64,000 nucleotides of DNA from Rhodococcus koreensis (GTDB lineage: Bacteria > Actinomycetota > Actinomycetes > Mycobacteriales > Mycobacteriaceae). The notes under the pieces were generated by a model. It was not told where the DNA came from, made no database searches, and was given only the letters and a program-made list of their open reading frames with translations. Made by a program: the position numbers and the translations under genes. This document shows positions 51,856 to 60,193 of this stretch, in pieces. The stretch covers positions 5,208,001 through 5,272,000 of the forward strand of contig NZ_FNSV01000005.1 of the NCBI RefSeq assembly GCF_900105905.1, read 5' to 3'. The stretch's first letter is position 1, and each line of letters starts with the position of its first letter.

Positions 51856-52045
51856 CACCACCTGTTCATTTGCCGAATTGAGGCGACGATCAGTCGGGGC
51901 AGTCAACTCTGTGAGGGCATACCGGACGTTGATCTGTTTGCATTCGGTCGGACGCCTCGGTGATGCCGACCTGGCCGACGGGCCGCGGTACTGCGACGAC
52001 CATCTGTGTGTGGGATAGGCACTCGGCCGGGGGATCGCGGCGCGC

Positions 52046-53215
52046 TCACGACCGCTCCAACCCGATGCGCCGTGCAGCGGTTCCGGCTCGACGGCGGCGT
52101 TCGATCTCGCGGATGATTCGGCGGCAGCGCAGTTCGAGGGCGACGACGGCGATCCCGAAGGTCCGGAAGGCGGCGTTGGTGGTCTGACGGTGGTAGTAGC
52201 GGTAGTAGATCTGCTGACAGATTCCGGCAAGTCGAAATAGGCCGAAGACCTCGTAGAACGCCCATTGTTCCTCGGTGACGTCGATTCGCGTCCGTTCGGC
52301 GTAGTGGGCGACGACCTCGCGTCGGGTGAGCATGCCGGGAACATGGGTGGGTTGGCGGCGGAACTGCCGGAACAGCCAGCCGTCGTCGGCTTGGACCCAG
52401 TACGCCAACGCGCTTCCCAGGTCCATGAGTGGGTCACCAATGGTGGCCATTTCCCAGTCCAGCAACGCGACCGGGACGGTGGGGTCCGCCGGGTCGAGGA
52501 CGATGTTGTCGAGTCGGAAGTCGTTGTGGATCAGTACCGCGGCACGGTCGGCGGGTTGGTTCACCCGCAGCCAGTCGATGACCCGGGCGAAGGACCCGAC
52601 GTTGCGGGTGCGGGCCGCGGTGTAGCGCTTGGCCCAGCCCTCGACCTGCCGACTCACATAGCCATCCCCCTTGCCCAGTGCCGCGAGTTCGGTCCCCTCG
52701 ATCGGAACACAGTGCAGATCGACGAGCACGTCGACCACCCGGTGACACAGCCTGCTCACCTGCTCCGGTGCCTCCGCGTTTTCTCGGGGAAGATGCCTGC
52801 GGGGAATCGGCCCATCGACGCGCTCCATGAGGTAGAACGGGCTCCCGATCACGCCCGAGTCCTCGCACAGAGCGATAGTTTCCGGAGCGAGCGGGAAATG
52901 TGGACGCAGTGCGGTCTGCAGCCGGTACTCCCGCCCCATATCGTGGGCCCCGTCGGATTTAGTTCCCGCAGGCGGGCGCCGCAGGATCACCTCTCGTCCT
53001 GACGGAAACCTCAGCAGATACGTGAGGTTCGAGGCTCCCCCGGAGAACTGCGTGACCCGCGGGGTGCCCGACAGTTCCGTCGCCCACTGCGGGCCGACAT
53101 GCTCGGGCAGCCAACCGGCGAGGGCGTCGACGTCGAAAGCATCCTCGCGGCGAACATCGCCGGCGGCCTCGGGTCGGCGGTGGTGCTGCGTGTGCTCGCG
53201 GGCGCGCCTGCTCAT
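52046..53215 (-). CDS. Aminoglycoside phosphotransferase-fold kinase (ACAD10/LvaA-like)
   Basis: A 389-residue protein from ATG 53213-53215, overlapping the SDR stop (ATGA). The Brenner motif H-N-D-F-R-x-D-N (LIHNDFRLDNIVLD) and the DFG-equivalent LLDWEMATIGDP are intact. Such kinases next to acyl-CoA dehydrogenase and SDR genes phosphorylate 4-hydroxyacyl-CoA in the Pseudomonas lva (levulinate) pathway and in ACAD10/11. It is the third gene of the AraC-linked operon. It is not an antibiotic-resistance gene by context. Confidence 0.8.
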   Translation of the reverse strand: MSRRAREHTQHHRRPEAAGDVRREDAFDVDALAGWLPEHVGPQWATELSGTPRVTQFSGGASNLTYLLRFPSGREVILRRPPAGTKSDGAHDMGREYRLQTALRPHFPLAPETIALCEDSGVIGSPFYLMERVDGPIPRRHLPRENAEAPEQVSRLCHRVVDVLVDLHCVPIEGTELAALGKGDGYVSRQVEGWAKRYTAARTRNVGSFARVIDWLRVNQPADRAAVLIHNDFRLDNIVLDPADPTVPVALLDWEMATIGDPLMDLGSALAYWVQADDGWLFRQFRRQPTHVPGMLTRREVVAHYAERTRIDVTEEQWAFYEVFGLFRLAGICQQIYYRYYHRQTTNAAFRTFGIAVVALELRCRRIIREIERRRRAGTAARRIGLERS

Positions 53216-53976
53216 GACAGTTTCCTGACCACCGCGAGCGGCAGGAACCGCATCGCGGCACCCACGAGAACCCACGGCCAGACCGGTACGTAAGCCTTCT
53301 TGCGGCGCTTCTCGATCGCGGTGACCATCGCCTGGACGCCGGTGGCCGTGTCAACCAGGAACGGGGTGCGGTCGCGGACATGTGCGTTCATCTCCGAGGC
53401 GATGTAGCCGGGGTAGATGACCGAAATATCGATGCCGCTGAGTCCTTCGGCGCGCAGCCCCTCGGCAGCCACGGCGACGCCAGCCTTACTGGCGGCGTAG
53501 GTGGTCATTGCCCGGCGCATACCTCGAACCGCCGACATCGATGAGATCAGTACCAGGTGTCCACGCCCTTGCCTCCGGAAGACCTCCATAGCGGCGTCGG
53601 CCTGAGCCAGTACTCCGACGAAGTTGGTCTCGGCCGTGATCTTGTTGGCGTTCCAGCCGCCGGTGCCGAGCGCGGCCCCCGTGCCGCTGCCGGCGTTCGC
53701 GATCAGTCGGTCGATACCGCCGAGGCGCCGATCGAGCTCGGCCACGACGGTATGCACCGCGTCACCATCGGTGACATCGAGCGCGGCAACCTCGACTCGA
53801 CGATCGGGATGGGCGGCGAGAATCTCCTGACGAAGTTCGGCGAGTCGTTCCACCCGCCGCGCCGCCAACCCGAGGTCGTAGCCGAGGGCGGCGAACTGGC
53901 GGGCCATCTCCGCCCCCAAACCTGAACTGGCGCCGGTGATGACGATCGAACCGCGCCGCTGCTGCCCCGCCCTCAT
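53212..53976 (-). CDS. Short-chain dehydrogenase/reductase
   Basis: A 254-residue protein from ATG 53974-53976, overlapping the acyl-CoA dehydrogenase stop (ATGA). The cofactor motif TGASSGLGAEMA, NAG (IANAGSGTG) and the catalytic Ser, Tyr and Lys (LISSMSAV, YAASKAG) are complete. A C-terminal hydrophobic segment (WPWVLVGAAMRFLPLAVV) suggests membrane association. It is second in the operon and corresponds in position to LvaD-type enzymes. Confidence 0.85.
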   Translation of the reverse strand: MRAGQQRRGSIVITGASSGLGAEMARQFAALGYDLGLAARRVERLAELRQEILAAHPDRRVEVAALDVTDGDAVHTVVAELDRRLGGIDRLIANAGSGTGAALGTGGWNANKITAETNFVGVLAQADAAMEVFRRQGRGHLVLISSMSAVRGMRRAMTTYAASKAGVAVAAEGLRAEGLSGIDISVIYPGYIASEMNAHVRDRTPFLVDTATGVQAMVTAIEKRRKKAYVPVWPWVLVGAAMRFLPLAVVRKLS

Positions 53977-55232
53977 CGGCTGGCCCCGTACTTGCCGAGC
54001 TCGACTCGCGCCACCATGCCCAGGTGCACCTCGTCGGGGCCGTCGGCGAGCCGGACCGCTCGGGCGGCGGTCCAGGCGCCAGCCAGCGGAAAGTCGCTGC
54101 TCAGACCGGCGCCGCCGTGCAGTTGAATGGCGAAGTCGATGACCTGCTGGGCCATGTTCGGCACCGCCACCTTGATCTGGGAGACCTCCGACAGCGCGTG
54201 CAGTGCCCCGCCTCGGTCGAGTTTCCACGCGGCGTGCAGCACCAGCAGGCGTGCCGAGTCGATCGCGATCCGGGCCTGGGCGATGCGCTCGCGGTTGCCA
54301 CCCAAGCTCGCCAGTGGCTTTCCGAACGCGGTGCGCTCCAATCCACGGCGACATGCGAGCTCGAGTGCATGCTCAGCCAAACCGATCAGGCGCATGCAGT
54401 GATGCACCCGTCCCGGACCCAGTCGCCCCTGGGCGATCTCGAAAGCGCGCCCCGGCCCGGCGATGATGTTCTCGACCGGCACCCGGACGTCGGTGAAGCT
54501 GACCTCCCCGTGTCCGTAGGGCTCATCCTGAAAGCCCATGGTGTCCAACAGGCGCTCCACCTTCACGCCGGGCGTTGCGACCGGCACCAGGACCATCGAG
54601 TGGCGGCGGTGGCGGTCGGCTTCGGGCGCAGTCACCCCCATCACCAGCAAGATCTGACAGTCCGGATGACCGACACCCGTCGACCACCACTTACGGCCGT
54701 TCAAGACGACCTCGTCGCCGTCGACGACCGCCGAAAGCTCCATGTTCGTCGCATCCGACGAGGCAACACCCGGCTCGGTCATGCAGAACGCACTGCGGAT
54801 CTCTCCCGCGAGCAGGGGATCGAGCCACCGCGCTTGCTGCTCAGTGGATCCGTATTTGAGCAGTACCTCGGCGTTGCCGGTATCTGGCGCGTTGGAGTTG
54901 AAGACGTACGGCGCCAGGAACGAGCGGCCCATCGTCTCGGCGACCGGCGCGTAGTCGACGTTGCTCAGGCCGGTTCCACCGCAGGTGCCGTACCGCTCGG
55001 CATAGTCCCGCTCATGCCCCGCGGGAAGAAACAAGTTCCACAATCCCGCCGCCCGGGCCCGCGACCGCAACTCCGCCACAATCGGCAACGGGATCCATGG
55101 GTCGCCACCGCCGGCCCGCAGCTGCGCGACCTCCTGGTGATACTCGTGCTCGATCGGGGCGATGTGCTCGGCAATGAACCCGGAGACCGCCTCGGTCAGC
55201 TCCTGGGCGCGTGCCGAAGGTGTGAAATCCAT
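53973..55232 (-). CDS. Acyl-CoA dehydrogenase
   Basis: A 419-residue protein from ATG 55230-55232. The flavin motif AFCMTEPGVASSDATNM and WWSTGVGHPDC, then the C-terminal QLHGGAGLSSDFPLA with the FAD-binding pattern, are those of ACAD10/11- and LvaC-like enzymes. First gene of the leftward operon with SDR and kinase, read from a promoter region holding a palindrome and AraC-type repeats. Confidence 0.87.
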   Translation of the reverse strand: MDFTPSARAQELTEAVSGFIAEHIAPIEHEYHQEVAQLRAGGGDPWIPLPIVAELRSRARAAGLWNLFLPAGHERDYAERYGTCGGTGLSNVDYAPVAETMGRSFLAPYVFNSNAPDTGNAEVLLKYGSTEQQARWLDPLLAGEIRSAFCMTEPGVASSDATNMELSAVVDGDEVVLNGRKWWSTGVGHPDCQILLVMGVTAPEADRHRRHSMVLVPVATPGVKVERLLDTMGFQDEPYGHGEVSFTDVRVPVENIIAGPGRAFEIAQGRLGPGRVHHCMRLIGLAEHALELACRRGLERTAFGKPLASLGGNRERIAQARIAIDSARLLVLHAAWKLDRGGALHALSEVSQIKVAVPNMAQQVIDFAIQLHGGAGLSSDFPLAGAWTAARAVRLADGPDEVHLGMVARVELGKYGASR

Positions 55233-55244
55233 GGCCCCAACGTA

Positions 55245-55304
55245 TGGACGCGCCGTCCATCGAACTTGACGAATCGCGCCAACAATTTGACTGATCACGC
55301 CAAC
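55245..55304. promoter_or_regulatory. AraC-type direct repeats and palindrome between ACAD and AraC genes
   Basis: TTGAC-N6-CGCCAAC occurs twice in the same direction, at 55266-55283 and 55287-55304, a 21-bp period (two helical turns) as AraC proteins prefer. Next to it, ATGGACG-CGC-CGTCCAT (55245-55261) is a perfect palindrome 13 bp before the acyl-CoA dehydrogenase start. Confidence 0.65.
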
Positions 55305-55323
55305 GGCCGCGACACTCTTCGCT

Positions 55324-56337
55324 ATGGCGTGGGTGAGATCTGCAGGCCTGCGTGGCGTCCGCCACGTCATCGAGGAACTTGGCGGCGACGCTGATGAACT
55401 CGCGACCCGTGCAGGACTCCCCCTTGCCTCCCTGGACAGCGACGAACTCCTGGTCAGAGACACAGCCATGGCCGCGATGCTCGAACTCGCGGCCCAGAAA
55501 CTGAACTGCTCCGATATGGGACTGCGGGTAGCGCTGCGCCAAGATCTCAACCTGCTCGGCCCCCTGGCAATCGCCGTTCGCAATTCCCGATCGATCGCTG
55601 AAGCACTCGACTGCACTGCCAAATACCTCTTCGTCCACGCGCGCGGCCTCAGCGTCGCACTCGTCCCCGACCCGCGCGGCGTCCGCGGTGTCGTCGGCTG
55701 CCGCTACGGATACCCGCCCGGCGTCAGCGCCCCACCCCAGAGCATCGACATGGGACTCCTTTTCCTCCACCGCACGCTCCTCTACCTCAACGGCGGCAGC
55801 TACGGACTCCGCAGCGTCGAATTGCCCCATGCTGGGGTCGCACCCCTTGCCCGATACGAGTCGCTGTTCGGCACCCACGTCACATTCAACCGCGACGCCG
55901 CCGTGCTGCGTGTCCCCCGGTCGCTGTCCCGACAACCCATTGCCGGTGGCGATCGCACCACCCGACACCTGGCACTGACCTACCTCGAACAGCACCTCAG
56001 CCCTCCCGACCTAACCGTCACCACGCGCGCCAAGGCCCTCCTGCGTCAGTCCCTCGGCACCAGCCACCTCAGCATCGAGGCGACCGCGAACCTCCTTGCC
56101 ATGTCGACACGTTCACTTCAACGGCACCTCCATAGCGAGGGCACGAACTACGGCACAATCCTCGACGACGTCCGACGCGAACGCGCCGCGACCCTCCTCA
56201 CCGAGACCCGATTGCCACTCACACAGATCGCCGCGACCATAGGGCTGGACAACCAAGCAACCCTCAGCAGGTACGCCCGCCGTTGGTGGAACACCACCGC
56301 CCGCCAGAAGCGGCAAACAGCATCGGATTCCACCTGA
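55324..56337 (+). CDS. AraC-family regulator (OruR/ArgR-like, arabinose-binding-like N-terminal domain)
   Basis: A 337-residue protein. The N-terminal 200 residues are the Arabinose_bd/AraC_N domain (DSDELLVRDTAMAAMLELAA, DLNLLGPLAIAVRNSRSIAE). The C-terminal HTH pair is LSIEATANLLAMSTRSLQRH, then PLTQIAATIGLDNQATLSRY. Divergent from the acyl-CoA dehydrogenase operon with 21-bp direct repeats between them, so it probably activates that operon. Confidence 0.85.
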   Translation: MAWVRSAGLRGVRHVIEELGGDADELATRAGLPLASLDSDELLVRDTAMAAMLELAAQKLNCSDMGLRVALRQDLNLLGPLAIAVRNSRSIAEALDCTAKYLFVHARGLSVALVPDPRGVRGVVGCRYGYPPGVSAPPQSIDMGLLFLHRTLLYLNGGSYGLRSVELPHAGVAPLARYESLFGTHVTFNRDAAVLRVPRSLSRQPIAGGDRTTRHLALTYLEQHLSPPDLTVTTRAKALLRQSLGTSHLSIEATANLLAMSTRSLQRHLHSEGTNYGTILDDVRRERAATLLTETRLPLTQIAATIGLDNQATLSRYARRWWNTTARQKRQTASDST

Positions 56338-56933
56338 ATCTCACGCCGAAAGCGACCACGCCACGAACCTGTATCGGACGGCGATCCTGCTCCGCCCTAC
56401 CCCCGCTGGCGATGACCTTGTGAGAGAAGGGAGTTGGGCGATCAAGTGGCCCGGTGTCAGGCAAGCAGCAGGCGCGGTGAGGACAATGTCGTCCCCGGGT
56501 CGAACGCTCGTCGAGTCGGCAAAAGCCGGCATCATTGCTCGCGACAGTTGAGCACCCCGGCAGCGCCTCTTTGCGCCGTAGGAGCAGAGCGAATACCTGA
56601 CCACCACAACCGGCCTCGACCTGATTGAAACCCTCGGCCCAGGATTTCCCGGGCAGCATCGGCATGGCGGCGACCATGGTTTCCCTCCGCTCCCGGCTCG
56701 GGCGGTGCTGTTACCGGTGAGGTCAAGGACGGCGCCGACACAAATCTCGGGCCAATGACCCTGGGCCGCCGCCGGTGTCAGTCGGGCGGGTGTGCGGTGC
56801 GGGCGGCGAGTGCATCCGGGTGGGGTCGGCGAGAACCCGGAAGGTGTCGAGGCGTTCGGAATCGGGCGCGACGGGGTGACTCAGGCTCGCGGCCGGGGCC
56901 ATCGGGTCCATCGCATCACTCGGTTTCCCCCGG
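56338..56933. other. Stretch without a clear gene between cargo and transposase
   Basis: About 600 bp. On the reverse strand near 56850-56890 the frame reads SERLDTFRVLADPTR, which resembles the start of an ArsR-type regulator, but it breaks off within a few residues. Nothing else is recognisable. It is likely debris at the cargo border. Confidence 0.4.
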
Positions 56934-58915
56934 TCAGAACAAGGTGTCACGTACGCGCAGCGGCCGGTACCCGGTGGGGCCGAGCTGGGCGAGTTCGGCG
57001 TCGATGTCGACCTCGATGGCACCGAAGAAGTTGATGTTCTCGCTGTGGGCCGGGGAGATGTGCGCCAGCACCTCGTCGTCGATCCGCCGCCCGGCCCGCC
57101 GCATTTGTTCGGTCGCCAGCCCGTAATACTCGGTGGTCCAGGCGATGACGGCGTTGGTCGCCAATGTGAGGCACCATGCCTGTTCGGTCTGTCCCTCCAG
57201 GTGCCTCGCGCGCACGGCGCCTTCGTGCGCGTAGAGCAGGTCGCGGCGGAGCGCGTGCAGGGATTCGCCCTTGTTGAGCTGGCGGGAGATCTTGCGCCGG
57301 TAGTCCGGGTCGGACAGATACCGGGCGGCGTAGATCGTGCGCCGCAGCGCCCCGTATTCCTTGAGCGCCGCCGCGAGGGCGTTCTGCCGGCCCGACGCGG
57401 AGAGCTTGCCGACCAGCAGCGACGCGGTGGCGTGCCCGAACTTCAGCGACCCGGCCAGCCGGAGCAGGTCGTCGTAGTGCTCGGCGATGAGATCCAGATT
57501 CAGCTTCCGGGTCAAAAGCGGCCCGGCGTGCGGGGACGCGGACTCGACCTGGGCCCGCGGCGCCGCCCGGTACAGGGTGATCCGGCCCAGGTCCCGGATG
57601 CGGGGCGAGAGCTGCAACCCGAGCAGGTCGAACAGCCCGAAGTTCACCAGGGTGACGCCGTGCGTGTCGGTCGCATGCTCGGTGATCGGCAGATCCGTTG
57701 CATTTCCGAGGATTTCGTCCAGCACGTAGTGAGCTTCACGTCTCGTCGCGACGATGACCTTCGTGCCGTAGGTGGCGTGCTGATCGGTGACATGGGTATA
57801 CGTGCTCAGTCCTTCGGTCGCGAAATAGCGGCTCAACGCTCTGGCGGTGACCGATTTCCCGCGGGTCGGGAACCGTTGCCCATCACTCGACGACAGGGTG
57901 CCGGCGCCGAAGACCGGGGTCAGCGGCAGCCTTTGGTGGTAGTCGATGATCGTCAGGTTCGCCGCCCGCAGCGTCTCCTCCCGCACATACCATTCGCTGG
58001 TCCAGGCCAGAATGTCGTAGGAGAGGCCCGACGCCTCGGCCATTCGGGTCAGCCCGAGGTTGGTGGAGTAGGCCAGCAGGACGGCGATGAGGTTGCGCTT
58101 CACCTCCGGGCTGCGGGCCTGCTTGCCGCCGGCGTGGGTGAAGCAGTCCAGGTAGCCGGTGCGTTTGTCCAGCTCGATCAGTAGCGACACGATCGGCGCG
58201 AACGGCAGCATCTCCGTCAGCTCGGCCTTGAGCGCCGTCGCCTCCGCCGGTACGTCTTCCGCGGTCAGCGGTGAGATCACCAGGTCACCGGCTTCATCGA
58301 GACGGACCGGCCCGTCGCCGTCGGCGAGCACCTTCTCCAACTCGCCCATAGCGTCGTCGAGCTCGTCGGTGGCGGTCGCCAGCGCGCGAGCGGGATCAGC
58401 GGATTTGCCGACCAGGCGACAGAACTCGTCGCGCTGCGGCTCCCACGCCTGCGGGGTCAGCAGGTACGCGGCCGGGTCGGCGTAGCGGCGTGACCCCGGC
58501 ACGAACACATCCCCGCTGCGCAACCCGTCGCGCAGCCCCAGCAGCACGCACAGCCCATCGCCCCGGCAGGCCGCCACCCCAGATACTGGGCCACCAGCCG
58601 CACATGCTCGGTCCGTGTCTGCGCCCGCTTGCCATACGAACGAATTTGCGCCGCATCGATATTCAGCTGATCCGCCAGTCGGGCCACCGCCACCGGCGGC
58701 GCCGACGGCACCTTGTCCGGCACGAACCCCAGCCACGGCAAGGTGCACAGCGCCACCGCCAGGCCCAGACGGACCGCAGGGCCCCTGCCCTGCGGAGCAA
58801 CGAACGCCAGATCCGCCGGGGTCAGCGTGAAGTACCGGAACAACTCCTCACGACTGATCTCCGGGAACTCCCGCAGGCGCTGCAACTCCTCGTTCGTGAA
58901 TACCCGCGTCGCCAC
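56934..58915 (-). pseudogene. tnpA: Tn3-family transposase gene with internal deletion and frameshift
   Basis: The start (GTG 58913-58915) encodes a normal TnpA N-terminus of about 115 residues, up to LVAQYLGWRP. Near 58560-58570 the sequence jumps to the conserved segment CVLLGLRDGLRSGDVFVPGS in another frame, which continues unbroken to the stop at 56934. About 660 codons remain of the usual 950-1,000, so several hundred residues are missing. The catalytic D, D and E segments (SSSDGQRF, EHATDTHG, WTTEYYGLA) are intact. No full-length product can be made without frameshifting. Confidence 0.82.
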
Positions 58916-59009
58916 GAACCTCAGCCTCCAACACGCCGACCAACCTCATCGGCAGCCAAGCCAAGCACCAACCACCCCGGCTCGCAGCCCGAACCGAGAA
59001 ATCGCCGCC

Positions 59010-59063
59010 GACCAGGCACTACGCGAACTTCGTTGTTTTTTGCGCCATTACTACCGGGACCCG
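59010..59063 (-). repeat. Right terminal inverted repeat of the transposon
   Basis: The reverse complement of 17039-17092 over 54 bp without a mismatch. It lies 95 bp upstream of the transposase start, the usual arrangement at the tnpA end of Tn3 elements. Confidence 0.9.
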
Positions 59064-59068
59064 GGTAC
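59064..59068. repeat. Right target-site duplication GGTAC
   Basis: Identical to the five bases outside the left inverted repeat (17034-17038). Confidence 0.85.
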
Positions 59069-59275
59069 GTCGCTATACGCCCTGCCCGCCTCATCAATAT
59101 GGAAGGAACACCGCCGGGCTGCGTTGCCACATTGTTCAGTCCGCTGGTCAGCGGGTCCCAACCTTCTCGGCATTGCGGAGAAGGACGGAGTCGGAGCGTG
59201 CGATCACCTACCCTTGTCGAGTGGACTCATAGCTCGGCCAAGGCCAGGTGTTCGTACGAAGCGGACGGGGCGACG

Positions 59276-59881
59276 TCACGCAGGGGCGCCGAGCGGCGGG
59301 TGCTCGAGCACGCGTGGCTTGTACTCGACCAGCTGGATGCGGCCGTCGAAGGTCCGGTGCGCGATCATCTCGAGGGCGACGTCCGGGTAGCCCTCGTAGA
59401 TGCGTTCTGCGCCCGTAGCCCCGGTGATCACCGGGAACATCACGACTCGGAAGCGGTCGACGAGTCCGGCCCGTAGCAGGGACCGGCACAGGCTGAGGCT
59501 GCCGATCGTGCTGAGGAGCCCCGAGCCATTCGACTTCATGGCGCGGACCGTCTCGACGGCGTCGTCGCGGACGAGCGTGGAGTTGGCCCACGTCAGTGGC
59601 TCCTCCAGCGAGGAGGAGAACACCACCTTGGACGCTTGCGTGAGCTCGTCGACGGACGCCTCTTCTTCGGCCCTGAACTCATCTTGGCCATTCGGGACCT
59701 CGCCGGCGGCGAAGCCTGACATGAGGCGGTAGGTGTTCGCTCCCATGAGGTAGGTGACCTCGGGCTGCTCGCCGAGCCAAGCGAGGTACTCCGGGCCCTC
59801 GAGGCCCCAGAACCCGGGCCAGCCCTCTCCCGATGCGTTGCCGTCGAGGGAGGTGATGAAGTCGACGAGAAGTTCTGACAT
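59276..59881 (-). CDS. Dihydrofolate reductase-fold protein (RibD C-terminal domain family)
   Basis: A 201-residue protein from ATG 59879-59881, with AAAGGAC upstream. It starts MSELLVDFITSLDGNASG; the strand and S-x-D-G turn are those of the family. YLMGANTYRLMSG, TIGSLSLCRSLL and a C-terminal DRFRVVMFPVITGATGAE follow. It is only distantly similar to the two members at 9838 and 10670. Likely an NADPH-dependent reductase, substrate unknown. It lies outside the transposon. Confidence 0.82.
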   Translation of the reverse strand: MSELLVDFITSLDGNASGEGWPGFWGLEGPEYLAWLGEQPEVTYLMGANTYRLMSGFAAGEVPNGQDEFRAEEEASVDELTQASKVVFSSSLEEPLTWANSTLVRDDAVETVRAMKSNGSGLLSTIGSLSLCRSLLRAGLVDRFRVVMFPVITGATGAERIYEGYPDVALEMIAHRTFDGRIQLVEYKPRVLEHPPLGAPA

Positions 59882-60193
59882 GGCGGTGTCCTTTCCTCGG
59901 GTGTTACGAGTTTGGACCGGCCGCGGGCGACGAACTCATCGGATCCGTTCGGTTGTTTCGATGATAGGTCGGCCATGGATCAGAAACCGTCGAATGGGAG
60001 ACACCCAAAACAGCGCACAACTATCCAGAGCAGATCGTCTGATGTCCCGTTTGTCGCCCCGATTCGGGATTCGTCACCGGACGGAGCTATCGGGACCTCT
60101 GCGGCGCAGCTCGTTCCGGCAACGGCCGACTTTCGGGACGTGCCGGCCATCGTTAGTCAAATGGTGCGGCCGGGCCGCGGGTGTTGTCGGGGT
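59882..60193. other. Intergenic stretch
   Basis: About 310 bp between the leftward MocR and reductase-fold genes. No gene is seen. A segment near 60057-60095 resembles one near 5658-5700. Confidence 0.35.

Larger units (their letters stand above)
17039..59063. mobile_element. 42-kb Tn3-family catabolic transposon
   Basis: The segment is bounded by 54-bp perfect inverted repeats (17039-17092 and 59010-59063) and a GGTAC duplication outside both. A serine resolvase gene lies just inside the left end and a Tn3-type transposase gene just inside the right end, both reading leftward. Everything between is cargo: an aromatic catabolic module (19.4-34.8 kb), a seam with resolvase debris (35.8-36.7 kb) and a second catabolic module (36.7-56.3 kb). 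The separation of the tnpR and tnpA ends by cargo resembles large catabolic transposons such as the Tn4651 type. The transposase gene is now damaged. Confidence 0.88.

Noticed and set aside
52046..53215. Aminoglycoside resistance gene
   Set aside because: The kinase fold is right, but the neighbours (acyl-CoA dehydrogenase, SDR) and gene overlap place it in acyl-CoA metabolism.
5658..60095. Similarity between about 5658-5700 and 60057-60095 as a pair of element ends
   Set aside because: Only short, interrupted identity in the same direction, with no gene or duplication to support an element.
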